From assembly GCA_002499445.1 (NCBI GenBank), contig DALS01000016.1, forward strand, positions 53,236-117,235: a stretch of 64,000 nucleotides of DNA. The letters run 5' to 3'. Numbering within the stretch: position 1 is the stretch's first letter; each line of letters starts with the position of its first letter. The DNA is from Methanosarcina sp. UBA293 (GTDB taxonomy: Archaea; Halobacteriota; Methanosarcinia; Methanosarcinales; Methanosarcinaceae). The notes below the pieces were generated by a model that did no database searches, had not been told where the DNA came from, and was given only the letters and a program-made list of their open reading frames with translations. This document shows, piece after piece, positions 53,926 through 62,590 of the stretch. The position numbers and the translations under genes are program-made.

Positions 53926-54090
53926 TAAAATATAGACAGCAAGCGAAAGAAGCTGGAGTTCTAAGAGATATAAAAAAGGATTGAAGCTCCTAGAACAGGC
54001 CTAAGCCGAAAAACCAAAAAGCTAAAAAGCAAAAGAAGCCTAAAATCCTCACTTTTGCTGGAAAAAACTTCTTTTAACCAGCAAAAACTT
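53926..54090 (+). ncRNA. Candidate intergenic small RNA
   Basis: A TATA-like TTAAAATATAG (about 53925-53935) is followed by GTTCTAAGAG (53958-53967) pairing with CTCCTAGAAC (53987-53996), and then a terminator-like hairpin TTTTGCTGG (54053-54061) with CCAGCAAAA (54078-54086). There is no open frame worth noting. The remaining spacer 53679-53925 and 54091-54224 is AT-rich. Confidence 0.35.
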
Positions 54091-54224
54091 AGATATATCT
54101 TAAATCCCAATTCTTTCTACAACTTGCTATTGTAGATATGCACATCTATTATATAAATATAATTATATAAAAATAATAGGCATGGATTAATCGACGAATG
54201 CGAGTCAATGTCTGGGGGAACCTG

Positions 54225-54473
54225 ATGAACGAATTGAACGATTTAATAGGTTTTGTGAACGGAAATAATACAAGGCAAAAAGTGCTCTCCTTACTTTCCT
54301 CGAAAGGAGAAATGGAAGGGAAAAGAATATCAAAAACACTGAGAGTTGCACATCCCACCATTGAAAGAACTCTTGAAGAACTAAAACAGAAAGAATTAAT
54401 CACAAAAAAAGATGAAACATACTCCCTTACCGATTCCGGAGTAAAAGTAGAGAAAATGATCCAGCAGATTTAA
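54225..54473 (+). CDS. Small winged-helix DNA-binding protein
   Basis: 82 residues from ATG 54225, preceded by GGGGGAACCT. The sequence is a bare winged helix: NTRQKVLSLLSSKGEMEGKR, the recognition helix region LRVAHPTIERTLEELKQKEL, and the wing ITKKDETYSLTDSGVKV. It resembles ArsR/MarR-like short archaeal regulators. No ligand domain is present. It is a single gene; the target is unknown. Confidence 0.8.
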   Translation: MNELNDLIGFVNGNNTRQKVLSLLSSKGEMEGKRISKTLRVAHPTIERTLEELKQKELITKKDETYSLTDSGVKVEKMIQQI

Positions 54474-54489
54474 ACCAATAAAGTCTATC

Positions 54490-54531
54490 AATAAAACTTA
54501 ATCAATAAAACTTAATCAGCAAAACTTAATC
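54490..54531. repeat. Three tandem 14-bp repeats after the winged-helix gene
   Basis: AATAAAACTTAATC occurs at 54490-54503 and 54504-54517, with AGCAAAACTTAATC at 54518-54531 and partial copies on both sides. The following stretch 54532-54891 shows no gene. Confidence 0.85.
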
Positions 54532-54891
54532 AATAAAATCTTTATCTCTTTTACATTGAATACCATTTTTACTTATCAGCCTTCTTGAAGCCGATTTTAA
54601 TTCTCCTATTAGATTTTAGAGCCATTAGATTTTAGATCCGACCTCAGCATTTTTTATAATCAAAACTCGACAGATCACTCATATAAATCCAATCCGAGCA
54701 ATTCCGAAACGACTCGAAAGATCTATTCCATAAATTCGCCCTCTTAACAAAGCACAACAAAAAGGGTAGAATCTCCTTAAATGGGACCTGGGCAAGCTAT
54801 TAGAAATATTTATCTAACCCTTATTCCTTTATGTCGGCATAGACTGTAACGCTAATAATAAAACCTGCATTTAAGGAAATTATTTAGAAAA

Positions 54892-54905
54892 ACCGAAGCT
54901 TCGGT
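54892..54905. promoter_or_regulatory. Palindrome in the purL leader
   Basis: ACCGAAGCTTCGGT is a perfect 14-bp palindrome located 33 bp upstream of the purL ATG. It can be an operator or a small hairpin close to the translation start. Confidence 0.4.
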
Positions 54906-54938
54906 AGCCAAAGAGAATTAAGTATCAGAGGCAAGGCA

Positions 54939-57083
54939 ATGTTACCTGAAGAAGATCTTAAAATAATTAAAAAAGAACTCGGGCGAGAGCCCACCTTGGT
55001 AGAACAGGGTTGCTTTTTAAATATGTGGAGTGAACACTGTTCTTACCGCTCAAGCGCGCCCCTCCTGAAAACTTTTACTACTACGGGTGAAAACGTAATT
55101 ATCGGCCCAGGAGACGATGCTGCAGTTATCAGATTTGAAGATGGATATGTGCTTACTATTGGTATGGAAAGCCATAATCACCCCTCATATATCGACCCCT
55201 ACAACGGAGCTGCTACTGGGGTAGGAGGCATTATAAGGGATATAATCTCCATGGGAGCCCGTCCTATAGCCCTTGTGGACCCTCTCTATTTAGGGCCTCT
55301 GGATACGCCAAAAAACCTTTTCCTTTTCGAGCAGATAATTAAAGGAATCGCAGGGTATGGAAACTGCATAGGAGTGCCTGTAGTCAATGGCGAGACATTC
55401 TTTGACCAAAATTACAGTGGAAACCCTCTTGTGAATGTGGTTGCAGTAGGGCTCTGTAAGGAAGAAGATATTATAACTGCCCGCGCCCAGAAAGCCGGGA
55501 ACAAGCTTGTGCTCGCAGGTTCAACCACAGGAAGAGATGGACTTGGAGGAGCTTCTTTTGCCTCCAGAGACCTCGAATCATCTGACGCTAAAGAGCGCAC
55601 AAACGTCCAAGTTGGAGACCCGTATATTGAGAAGCTTCTAATAGAAATGACGCTAGAAGCCACAAAGAAAGGCTATGTGAAATCTTGCAAAGACCTTGGA
55701 GCCGCTGGCCTTGGAGGAGCAAGCTCAGAACTGGCTGCAAAAGGAGGCCTCGGTGCCCGGATCATTACAGATGTTGTGCCCCAGCGCGAACTCAACATGA
55801 ATGCTTATGAAATTCTGCTTGCAGAATCTCAGGAACGCATGCTCTTTGAAGTAGCTCCTGAAGATGTCGACGCCATGCTTGCTCTGATAGCAAAATACGA
55901 TCTTAATGGGGCTATAGTTGGATATCTGACAGACGAACCAAACTATACAGTTGAGTTTGAAGGGGAAATTGTTGCGGATATTCCAATAAGTCTGCTGACA
56001 GGCGGAGCTCCTATCTGCGAAAAAACCGCAATAGCTCCTATTGTCCAGGTTGAAGAAAGTAAAGCCCCTGGAACTCCAAAAGACCTGAAGGCAGCTTTCC
56101 TGAAAGTCCTGTCTTCCTATAATATCGCCTCAAAAGAATGGATCTACAGGCAGTACGACCATGAAGTCCAGTTGAGAACAGTTGTCAAACCCGGAGAAGA
56201 CTCAGGAGTGCTCAGGATTACCGACAAAAAAGGAATTGCACTTTCCTGTGGCTGCCAGCCAAGAGCTACTCTTCTTGACCCGTACAACGGAGGAAAGACT
56301 GCAATCATGGAAAATGCCATGAACCTTGCTGTAAAAGGTGCAGAAGGGCTTGCAATTGTAAACTGCCTGAACTTTGGAAACCCAGACCGCCCGGATATTT
56401 ACTGGCAATTTAAAAACGCCGTACTTGGGCTTGGAGACGGAGCCAGAGAGCTCTCAATCCCTGTTGTGGGTGGAAACGTTTCTCTGTATAACGAAAGTGA
56501 TGAGTTCAATACCGCAATTCTTCCAACACCCTCAATAGGAATGATGGGCAAAGTCGACCTTGAAACCCTTCTTCCATCAAGCTATTTTGCAAACCCCGGG
56601 GATACCATTATCTTAGTAGGAGAAACAACTGCAGATATGGGAGGTTCCGAATATTATGCCTGTTTCGGAGCCCAGAATGCCGGAAAAGTTCCTCCAGTCC
56701 CGAAAAATGCCCCTGAAATAATAAAAGCCGTTATCGAAACTGCCAGGAGCGGAAAACTCAGCTCGGCGCATGACCTTTCCCTTGGAGGGATTGCTGCAGG
56801 GCTTGCAAGGATGTGCAAAGACTACGGTGCAAAGGTAGACCTGAGTAAAGTTGCAGAAATGAAAGCTGAGGAGCTATTATTCTCAGAGGCTCCAGCAAGA
56901 GCCCTGCTTGTTACAGGCGAACCAGAAGCAGTACAGGAGATTCTCAAAGATGTGCCTCATATGATAATTGGCAAGGTAGAAGGCAATTCCCTTGAGGTAA
57001 AAGGAAAAGATTTCGAGATTTCCCTCTCCCTCAAAGAAATCTCAGACGCATACGAAAGCCTTACAAGGTTTATGATGGAATGA
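54939..57083 (+). CDS. purL: Phosphoribosylformylglycinamidine synthase subunit II
   Basis: 714 residues, the small PurL type that works with PurS and PurQ. Motifs include MWSEHCSYRSSAPLLK, GPGDDAAVIRFEDGYVL, MESHNHPSYIDPYNGAATGV and later DPYNGGKTA, GGNVSLYNES and SSAHDLSLGGIAAGLARM. It converts FGAR to FGAM with ATP and ammonia. purS and purQ are not in this window. AGGCAAGGCA precedes the ATG. A hairpin-rich element follows the stop. Confidence 0.95.
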   Translation: MLPEEDLKIIKKELGREPTLVEQGCFLNMWSEHCSYRSSAPLLKTFTTTGENVIIGPGDDAAVIRFEDGYVLTIGMESHNHPSYIDPYNGAATGVGGIIRDIISMGARPIALVDPLYLGPLDTPKNLFLFEQIIKGIAGYGNCIGVPVVNGETFFDQNYSGNPLVNVVAVGLCKEEDIITARAQKAGNKLVLAGSTTGRDGLGGASFASRDLESSDAKERTNVQVGDPYIEKLLIEMTLEATKKGYVKSCKDLGAAGLGGASSELAAKGGLGARIITDVVPQRELNMNAYEILLAESQERMLFEVAPEDVDAMLALIAKYDLNGAIVGYLTDEPNYTVEFEGEIVADIPISLLTGGAPICEKTAIAPIVQVEESKAPGTPKDLKAAFLKVLSSYNIASKEWIYRQYDHEVQLRTVVKPGEDSGVLRITDKKGIALSCGCQPRATLLDPYNGGKTAIMENAMNLAVKGAEGLAIVNCLNFGNPDRPDIYWQFKNAVLGLGDGARELSIPVVGGNVSLYNESDEFNTAILPTPSIGMMGKVDLETLLPSSYFANPGDTIILVGETTADMGGSEYYACFGAQNAGKVPPVPKNAPEIIKAVIETARSGKLSSAHDLSLGGIAAGLARMCKDYGAKVDLSKVAEMKAEELLFSEAPARALLVTGEPEAVQEILKDVPHMIIGKVEGNSLEVKGKDFEISLSLKEISDAYESLTRFMME

Positions 57084-57087
57084 CCTT

Positions 57088-57240
57088 CCCGAGTTCCGCT
57101 TCGGGAGCACGGCTCCGTTTCGCTCACTTCGTTCACTCAAGCGGAATAACTTACAAGGTTGCGGTTTTTCCACGTAGGTCTTGTATTGGGAGTAAAAGAG
57201 TTTCTTTGCTTCCAATAAGATGGGATGAGATCCCATCTTA
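57088..57240. repeat. Multi-hairpin element downstream of purL
   Basis: Three structures follow the purL stop: TCCCGA-loop-TCGGGA and overlapping GGAGC-ACG-GCTCC (57088-57117) in a GC-rich patch; an imperfect stem TATTGGGAG/CTTCCAATA near 57184-57216; and a perfect 11-bp hairpin TAAGATGGGAT-GAG-ATCCCATCTTA (57216-57240). The first patch also has CGCTCACTTCGTTCACTC. It may be a terminator cluster or a dispersed repeat of the genome. Confidence 0.6.
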
Positions 57241-57371
57241 CCTTTTAAGCTATATTTTAATTGAAACTGGTGCTTCTAAATCCTTGCAAGCTCAGATTTG
57301 ACACAGAAAATATTTTCTCGTTAACCCAAAACAATAGTTTTTAGTAGGTTTCGGTACTAGATTATTTTGTT

Positions 57372-58508
57372 ATGAGAGCTGTATGCATCTGTTTGGGAGT
57401 GCACCTGCCTTACAGTCCAAAATGGTACTGGCCTATTGAAGGATTTTTTGGGGTGCCTGAAATGGATCGGTATTTTGACCGAAACAACGTTTTTTCAAAA
57501 TTTTTAAAAACAGGTCGGCAATTTTTGCGTCTTAATGATCTTATCTTGGAATCCCTAGAAAAAGGGGGAAAATATTCCTTTGATCTATCCGGGCCATTTC
57601 TTGAACAATGTAGATGGGACCCTGAACTTCTTGAATCATTTCGTGAACTTCGGGAAACTGGGAGGGTAGAGTTTACAGGGAGCTGCAGTTATCATTCCCT
57701 TAGCTCACTATATCCCGACCTTTTCGAATTTAAAGAAGAAGTGATTATGTACAGGGAAATGCTCCAGGAGTTATTGGGAACCAGTCCAGAGACTTTCGTA
57801 AATACAGAGCTTCTGTATACTGAAAGAGTAGGGAGGACTCTCACTGATCTGGGTTTTAAGTGTCTTATTGCTGAGGGGTCCAGGAATCTTATGAACGGAT
57901 ATGAGCCTGTATATGTCTTTGAAAACCGTCTTTCGACTCTGTTAAGACATATAAACCTTAGCGAAGACCTTGAATTGCGATTCTCAAAAAAAGACTGGCA
58001 AGGCTATCCTCTTATTCCTGAGAAGTTTGCGGACTGGATTGCAAGCATGGAAGGGGATGTCCTGACCCTTTATTTTAATTATGCAAATCTCTGCTTCCAT
58101 TATAGAAATAAAAGTATGATAACCAATTTTATTCGAAGTTTCCCAAAAACCCTCAAAGACAGGGATATTGAGATGCTCACTCCGTCTGAAGCTATGAAAA
58201 GATTTGCCCCTTTGAAGCTTCCTACTCTGCGAACCGAACAGACAATCCGCTATGGTATGCATAACGCAATAGGAAACCATGCTCAGCAACTTTACCTGCG
58301 AGAACTGGTAAGAGTTGGAGAAGAACTCTCACGGCTTAAGGAAAACAAGAATTACTGGAAACTTAAACAGATATACGGTTACCTCCAGCAGAGTGAAATC
58401 TTTTTTTCCATGAATTCTGGAAATATCAGGGAAGGATATGAAAGGGCTATAAACTATTTTTCCATTCTTTCCGATTTCAGGAGAGCTGTCCTGGAGGAAA
58501 AAACATGA
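57372..58508 (+). CDS. GH57-family protein, probable pseudoenzyme
   Basis: 378 residues aligning along its length with the next gene. The GH57 nucleophile region VNTELLYT (Glu146) is kept, but the acid/base motif MDYETFGEH of the paralogue is FNYANLCFH here, so the catalytic Asp is Asn236 and the neighbouring Glu is Ala; the N-terminal LHQPF is VHLPY. It probably cannot hydrolyse glycogen and may bind glucan or regulate its partner. The stop overlaps the next start (ATGA), so both are made together. Confidence 0.82.
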   Translation: MRAVCICLGVHLPYSPKWYWPIEGFFGVPEMDRYFDRNNVFSKFLKTGRQFLRLNDLILESLEKGGKYSFDLSGPFLEQCRWDPELLESFRELRETGRVEFTGSCSYHSLSSLYPDLFEFKEEVIMYREMLQELLGTSPETFVNTELLYTERVGRTLTDLGFKCLIAEGSRNLMNGYEPVYVFENRLSTLLRHINLSEDLELRFSKKDWQGYPLIPEKFADWIASMEGDVLTLYFNYANLCFHYRNKSMITNFIRSFPKTLKDRDIEMLTPSEAMKRFAPLKLPTLRTEQTIRYGMHNAIGNHAQQLYLRELVRVGEELSRLKENKNYWKLKQIYGYLQQSEIFFSMNSGNIREGYERAINYFSILSDFRRAVLEEKT

Positions 58509-59701
58509 CCTCGCTTTGCATATACTTTCAGTTGCATCAACCCTTCAGGCTGCGCAGGTTCTGGCCTGATAACCGATCAGGTTTTTTCCGTTATTTTGAT
58601 GAGAGAACCAACAGGGAGATCTTTGAAAGAGTAGCCCGGAAATGCTATATTCCTGCAAACAGGATTCTTCTGGATGCTCTTGACAAACATAAGGGAGAAT
58701 TCAGGTTTTCTCTGTCTATTACCGGAACTCTACTCGAACAATGCGAATACTGGGGAAAAGATGTACTCGAAGGCTTCAGACAGATGGCGGAAACCGGAGC
58801 AGTTGAATTTTTGGATGAAACCTTTTATCATTCTCTTTCAAGCCTTTTTGAAGACAAAACCGAGTTTATCGAAGAGATAAAAGAACATAGAGAACTTATT
58901 TTTGACCTTCTTGGAGTTAAACCTCAGGTTTTCCGCAATACTGAACTACTTTACAATAACACGATAGCAAAGCTTGTTTCCGATCTCGGGTATAGGGCAA
59001 TCCTTACCGAAGGTGCAGACCATATGCTTGATGGGAAGTCTCCCAACATGCTTTACAGGGCAAAAGGCTCGGGACTTCCAATAATCTTTAGAAACTACAA
59101 GTTAAGTGACGATATAGGATACCGATTTTCAGCAAGGTGGTGGGATGGATATCCCCTGACTGCAGAAAAATGGGCATCATGGGTTTCAGGAATTAATGAA
59201 GATTGCATTAATATCTTCATGGACTATGAGACTTTCGGAGAACACCAATGGGAAGAAACCGGAATATTTCCCTTCCTGGAAAAGCTCCCCGAAGAAGTAC
59301 TCAAGACAAAACTGAATTTCAGTACCCCTATTGAGCTTGTCGAGAAATACTCACCTGTAGCCGAAATTGATATTGGGGATTTCTCCACGATTTCCTGGGC
59401 TGATATGGAACGTGATACCAGTGCATGGCTTGGGAATGATATGCAAAGGCGTTGTTTTGAGGAGATAAAGCTGCTTGAGCCCTTTGTAAGGAAAATAGAC
59501 GATCCAGAGATCCTGCGTATATGGAAGCACCTGCTGACTTCGGACCATTACTATTACATGTGTACCAAATGGCTCGGAGACGGGGATGTACATTCATATT
59601 TCAGCATTCATTCTACACCTTTCGATGCAGCGGTTAATTTTATGGCTGTACTAATGGATTTCAAAGCCAAGGTATTCAGAAAACTTAGCGCAATAGCTTA
59701 A
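58505..59701 (+). CDS. GH57 alpha-amylase-type glycoside hydrolase, intact
   Basis: 398 residues with the conserved GH57 motifs: FQLHQPFR (motif 1), FYHSLSSLFEDK, nucleophile Glu147 in FRNTELLYNN, acid/base Asp240 in IFMDYETFGEH, and WLGNDMQRRCF in the C-terminal helical part. It likely cleaves alpha-1,4-glucan (glycogen) in the cytoplasm, as no signal peptide is present. It is the second gene of the four-gene operon with its paralogue, a V4R protein and a GH15 enzyme. Confidence 0.9.
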   Translation: MTSLCIYFQLHQPFRLRRFWPDNRSGFFRYFDERTNREIFERVARKCYIPANRILLDALDKHKGEFRFSLSITGTLLEQCEYWGKDVLEGFRQMAETGAVEFLDETFYHSLSSLFEDKTEFIEEIKEHRELIFDLLGVKPQVFRNTELLYNNTIAKLVSDLGYRAILTEGADHMLDGKSPNMLYRAKGSGLPIIFRNYKLSDDIGYRFSARWWDGYPLTAEKWASWVSGINEDCINIFMDYETFGEHQWEETGIFPFLEKLPEEVLKTKLNFSTPIELVEKYSPVAEIDIGDFSTISWADMERDTSAWLGNDMQRRCFEEIKLLEPFVRKIDDPEILRIWKHLLTSDHYYYMCTKWLGDGDVHSYFSIHSTPFDAAVNFMAVLMDFKAKVFRKLSAIA

Positions 59702-59739
59702 TTAGATGTGCACATACTAATTCATGGGAGTCGAGTCGC

Positions 59740-60549
59740 ATGGTAAGGGACTTATTCATGTTTGCAGGCTTCAATGAAAGCTCGCAGATTGTATGGTTTA
59801 AAATAATCTATTCGAAAGAGCCAGGATCTTTATCCTCAGTAATCGATTTTCTCGAAAAAGAGAATGCGTTTATCATGTTTGGTCATCTGGATAATATTAC
59901 ACAAAAAACAGGAGAATATTCAGTATTTACTGAGCTGAACAAAGATGTTGATCCAGGGGATTTCGCCCAGAAGATAAAGGAACTTGCAGTCGTAAGTGAA
60001 GTAGATTACGGGATTTCAAAATACGGAATGGTTTATTCCATGGATTTCCCTCTAAATGTCATAGGAGTCAGGGGAGTTGCGGCAAGAGCACTCACAATTG
60101 TTGATATCATTAAAACTTTTAACCAGAATGCACCGCATGCAGAAGGACTTCTCACGATTTCAGGTCTTAAAGGTGGGATTCACGCAGCAAAATATTTTAA
60201 GAGCATCTTGAATCTTAATGACAGCAACTTTGCAAGCGTGCTTGCAGAGCTTTACAGAGGTGTAGGTTGGGGAATCCTGGAAATCGACTGTAACCCTGAA
60301 ACTTATGAAGGAAAAGTCATTGTTAAAGACTCATTTATAGCTGATGTTTATGGAGGAGCAGATCAGCCAGTTTGTGCCTTTATGAGCGGCTATATTGCGG
60401 GTTACCTGACTGAGTATTTTGGAAAAAACATAAGTGTTAGGGAGGTTAGTTGTAAAGCCACAGGCAAGAAAGTCTGCGAACATATAATCTCACCTGCGCC
60501 TTCCGGCGGTACAAGTCAGGAATATCAGTTTAGAGGGGAGACACGGTGA
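59740..60549 (+). CDS. V4R-domain sensor protein with ACT-like N-terminus
   Basis: 269 residues. Residues 15-90 resemble an ACT-type small-molecule binding unit (YSKEPGSLSSVIDFLEKENA). Residues 110-252 are a V4R domain with the expected cysteines Cys212 (VCAFMSGYIAGYL), Cys238 (VSCKATG) and Cys246 (KVCEHII). V4R domains bind small molecules or metal and regulate partner proteins. There is no DNA-binding domain. Placement between a GH57 enzyme and the glucoamylase, with overlapping start/stop to the latter, suggests a control role in glycogen use. Confidence 0.85.
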   Translation: MVRDLFMFAGFNESSQIVWFKIIYSKEPGSLSSVIDFLEKENAFIMFGHLDNITQKTGEYSVFTELNKDVDPGDFAQKIKELAVVSEVDYGISKYGMVYSMDFPLNVIGVRGVAARALTIVDIIKTFNQNAPHAEGLLTISGLKGGIHAAKYFKSILNLNDSNFASVLAELYRGVGWGILEIDCNPETYEGKVIVKDSFIADVYGGADQPVCAFMSGYIAGYLTEYFGKNISVREVSCKATGKKVCEHIISPAPSGGTSQEYQFRGETR

Positions 60550-62567
60550 TAAGGCAACCTAATGTCATTCTCGGAAATGACGAGCTACTTGTAACAATGG
60601 GGAGAAAAGGAGAAATCTTAGGCTATTTCTACCCTCGACGAGACCATGCTCAACACGTCGAAGAATCCGTAGCCTGTATCCATACAGGAGAAAAACTTCT
60701 CTGGACAAGTGACAATGAATGGCAATCCATCCAGAATTATATAGAGGATACCAATATCGTATCCACAAAACTTTATCATGACTCGGGAATACGGATTTCC
60801 ATTCTTGACCTTGTACACCCTATCGTGCCTGTCCTTATCCGTAGATTTAAGATCCAATCCCAGAAAAAGATCTCAGGAAAATTTTTCTATTATTCAAATT
60901 TCAATGTAGGAGAAACCTCCAAGAAAAACTCAGGATTCTGTGATACTGATACTCGCCTGCTTGTTCAATACTGGCAAAATTATCATATAGGGATATACTC
61001 CATCCCAGATTATACTGAATGGCAAATAGGCAAGGCAATGGACACCATATGGTGGACGAATTCAAAATATGATATGGAAGACGGAAAACTCCAGAGAAAT
61101 AAAGAAGATATAGGAAATATTAATAACGCGGCTGGCTGGGATCTCGAACTTGAGGCTGGCGGAACAAATGAGTTTATTATCTTTATAGGAGCTGCTTCTT
61201 CCAGACGCCTCCTGTATAAAAGAATGCAGGAAATCTCAAAACTGCCACTGGAATACATTTTTGAAAAGACACGAGAACATTGGGTTATGTGGCTTTCTAG
61301 AAAGCAGGTGCTCAAAATGCCAGGGCTCGAAGGACACGATAACCTGCGTCAGGAGCTGTTCACCGCCTACAACCGAGCTCTGCTTGTGCTTTACCTCCTG
61401 AATGACCGCGAATATGGGTCCTTTGTAGCTGCTCCGGAATTTGACTCCAATTTTGAGAAATGTGGAGGATACGGTTTCTGCTGGAACCGAGATACCTCAG
61501 AAGTCGTGCTCGCACTAAAGCATTCCGGCTATCCAGAGTATTGTGAAATGTTTTTCAAATGGTGTATCCAGACCCAGCTCTCTGACGGTTCCTGGTTTCA
61601 ACGTTACTGGCTCAATGGGGACGTAGCTCCCTCCTGGGGCAATTTTGATTACTCGACTCAGATAGATGAAACGGGAGCCACACTCTATGCTATGGATGTT
61701 TATTACAGGATTCTCGAAGGCCTGAAAAAAGCTGAGTTTCTCGAAGAGGTCTGGGTTTCCATACTCAGGGGAGCTGAATACCTGATGAAGCGGACCAGGT
61801 CAGGAATTCACGAAAGCTGTATGGATCTCTGGGAGACTTACTACGGAGTTTTTACGTATACGAATGCCTCAATCTATGCCGGGCTCATGGGGGCTTCTCA
61901 CCTAGCTGAAGAAAATGGGGAAGCTGGTATGGCAAGGCGCTGGAAGAAGAGGGCGGAGTTCGTCAAACAGGCCACGATTGATCGTCTCTGGCTTCAGGAA
62001 GGCTATTTTGCAAAAGGAGTAATTAACGGGAAACTTGATAAAACAGTTGATGCAAGCATTCTGGGTACCTATGTTCCTTTTAGAATGATCTCTCCAAAAG
62101 ATCCCATAGAGAAAGATATGATCCAGTTTATGATAGAAAATATTAAGAAAAAGCTCTCAGTTCCCATTAACCTCAGTTACGGCATCAAGAGATATGAAAA
62201 TGATAGTTATATAAACGGAAACCCATGGGTAGTAACTACTCTCTGGCTTTCGGAAGCAATGCTTTCCCTTGCCCTTGATCTTCCCAGTGAGAAAACAACG
62301 CTAGACCCGTCATATGAAATTCCCTATGAGAAAGAAGAAGGATATGACGAAACCGTGAAAAAGCTGACCGATGAGGGGATTCAATGTATTAAATGGGCTC
62401 TTGCCGGAGCAACCAGTACAGGACTCCTTCCAGAACAAGTTGACCAGTCCACAGGCAAACCTGCTTGGGCAATCCCTCTTGGATGGAGTGGGTCTTTGAT
62501 GATTGATAATATTTTGCTTCTGGACAAAATCTGCAGGAGAAAAGCCGGAAACTCAAAAGAAAGTTAA
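60546..62567 (+). CDS. GH15 glucoamylase/glucodextranase-like hydrolase
   Basis: 673 residues. The N-terminal beta domain (1-250) is followed by the (alpha/alpha)6 catalytic barrel with GFCWNRDTSEVVLAL, the general acid Glu430 in MDLWETYYGVFTYTN, and the general base Glu in GLLPEQVD near the end. It releases glucose from the ends of alpha-glucans. GTG 60546 overlaps the stop of the V4R gene and is preceded by GAGGGGAGA. No signal peptide, so it acts inside the cell on glycogen. Confidence 0.9.
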   Translation: MIRQPNVILGNDELLVTMGRKGEILGYFYPRRDHAQHVEESVACIHTGEKLLWTSDNEWQSIQNYIEDTNIVSTKLYHDSGIRISILDLVHPIVPVLIRRFKIQSQKKISGKFFYYSNFNVGETSKKNSGFCDTDTRLLVQYWQNYHIGIYSIPDYTEWQIGKAMDTIWWTNSKYDMEDGKLQRNKEDIGNINNAAGWDLELEAGGTNEFIIFIGAASSRRLLYKRMQEISKLPLEYIFEKTREHWVMWLSRKQVLKMPGLEGHDNLRQELFTAYNRALLVLYLLNDREYGSFVAAPEFDSNFEKCGGYGFCWNRDTSEVVLALKHSGYPEYCEMFFKWCIQTQLSDGSWFQRYWLNGDVAPSWGNFDYSTQIDETGATLYAMDVYYRILEGLKKAEFLEEVWVSILRGAEYLMKRTRSGIHESCMDLWETYYGVFTYTNASIYAGLMGASHLAEENGEAGMARRWKKRAEFVKQATIDRLWLQEGYFAKGVINGKLDKTVDASILGTYVPFRMISPKDPIEKDMIQFMIENIKKKLSVPINLSYGIKRYENDSYINGNPWVVTTLWLSEAMLSLALDLPSEKTTLDPSYEIPYEKEEGYDETVKKLTDEGIQCIKWALAGATSTGLLPEQVDQSTGKPAWAIPLGWSGSLMIDNILLLDKICRRKAGNSKES

Positions 62568-62590
62568 ATGAAAAATGAATTAAAAAATTT

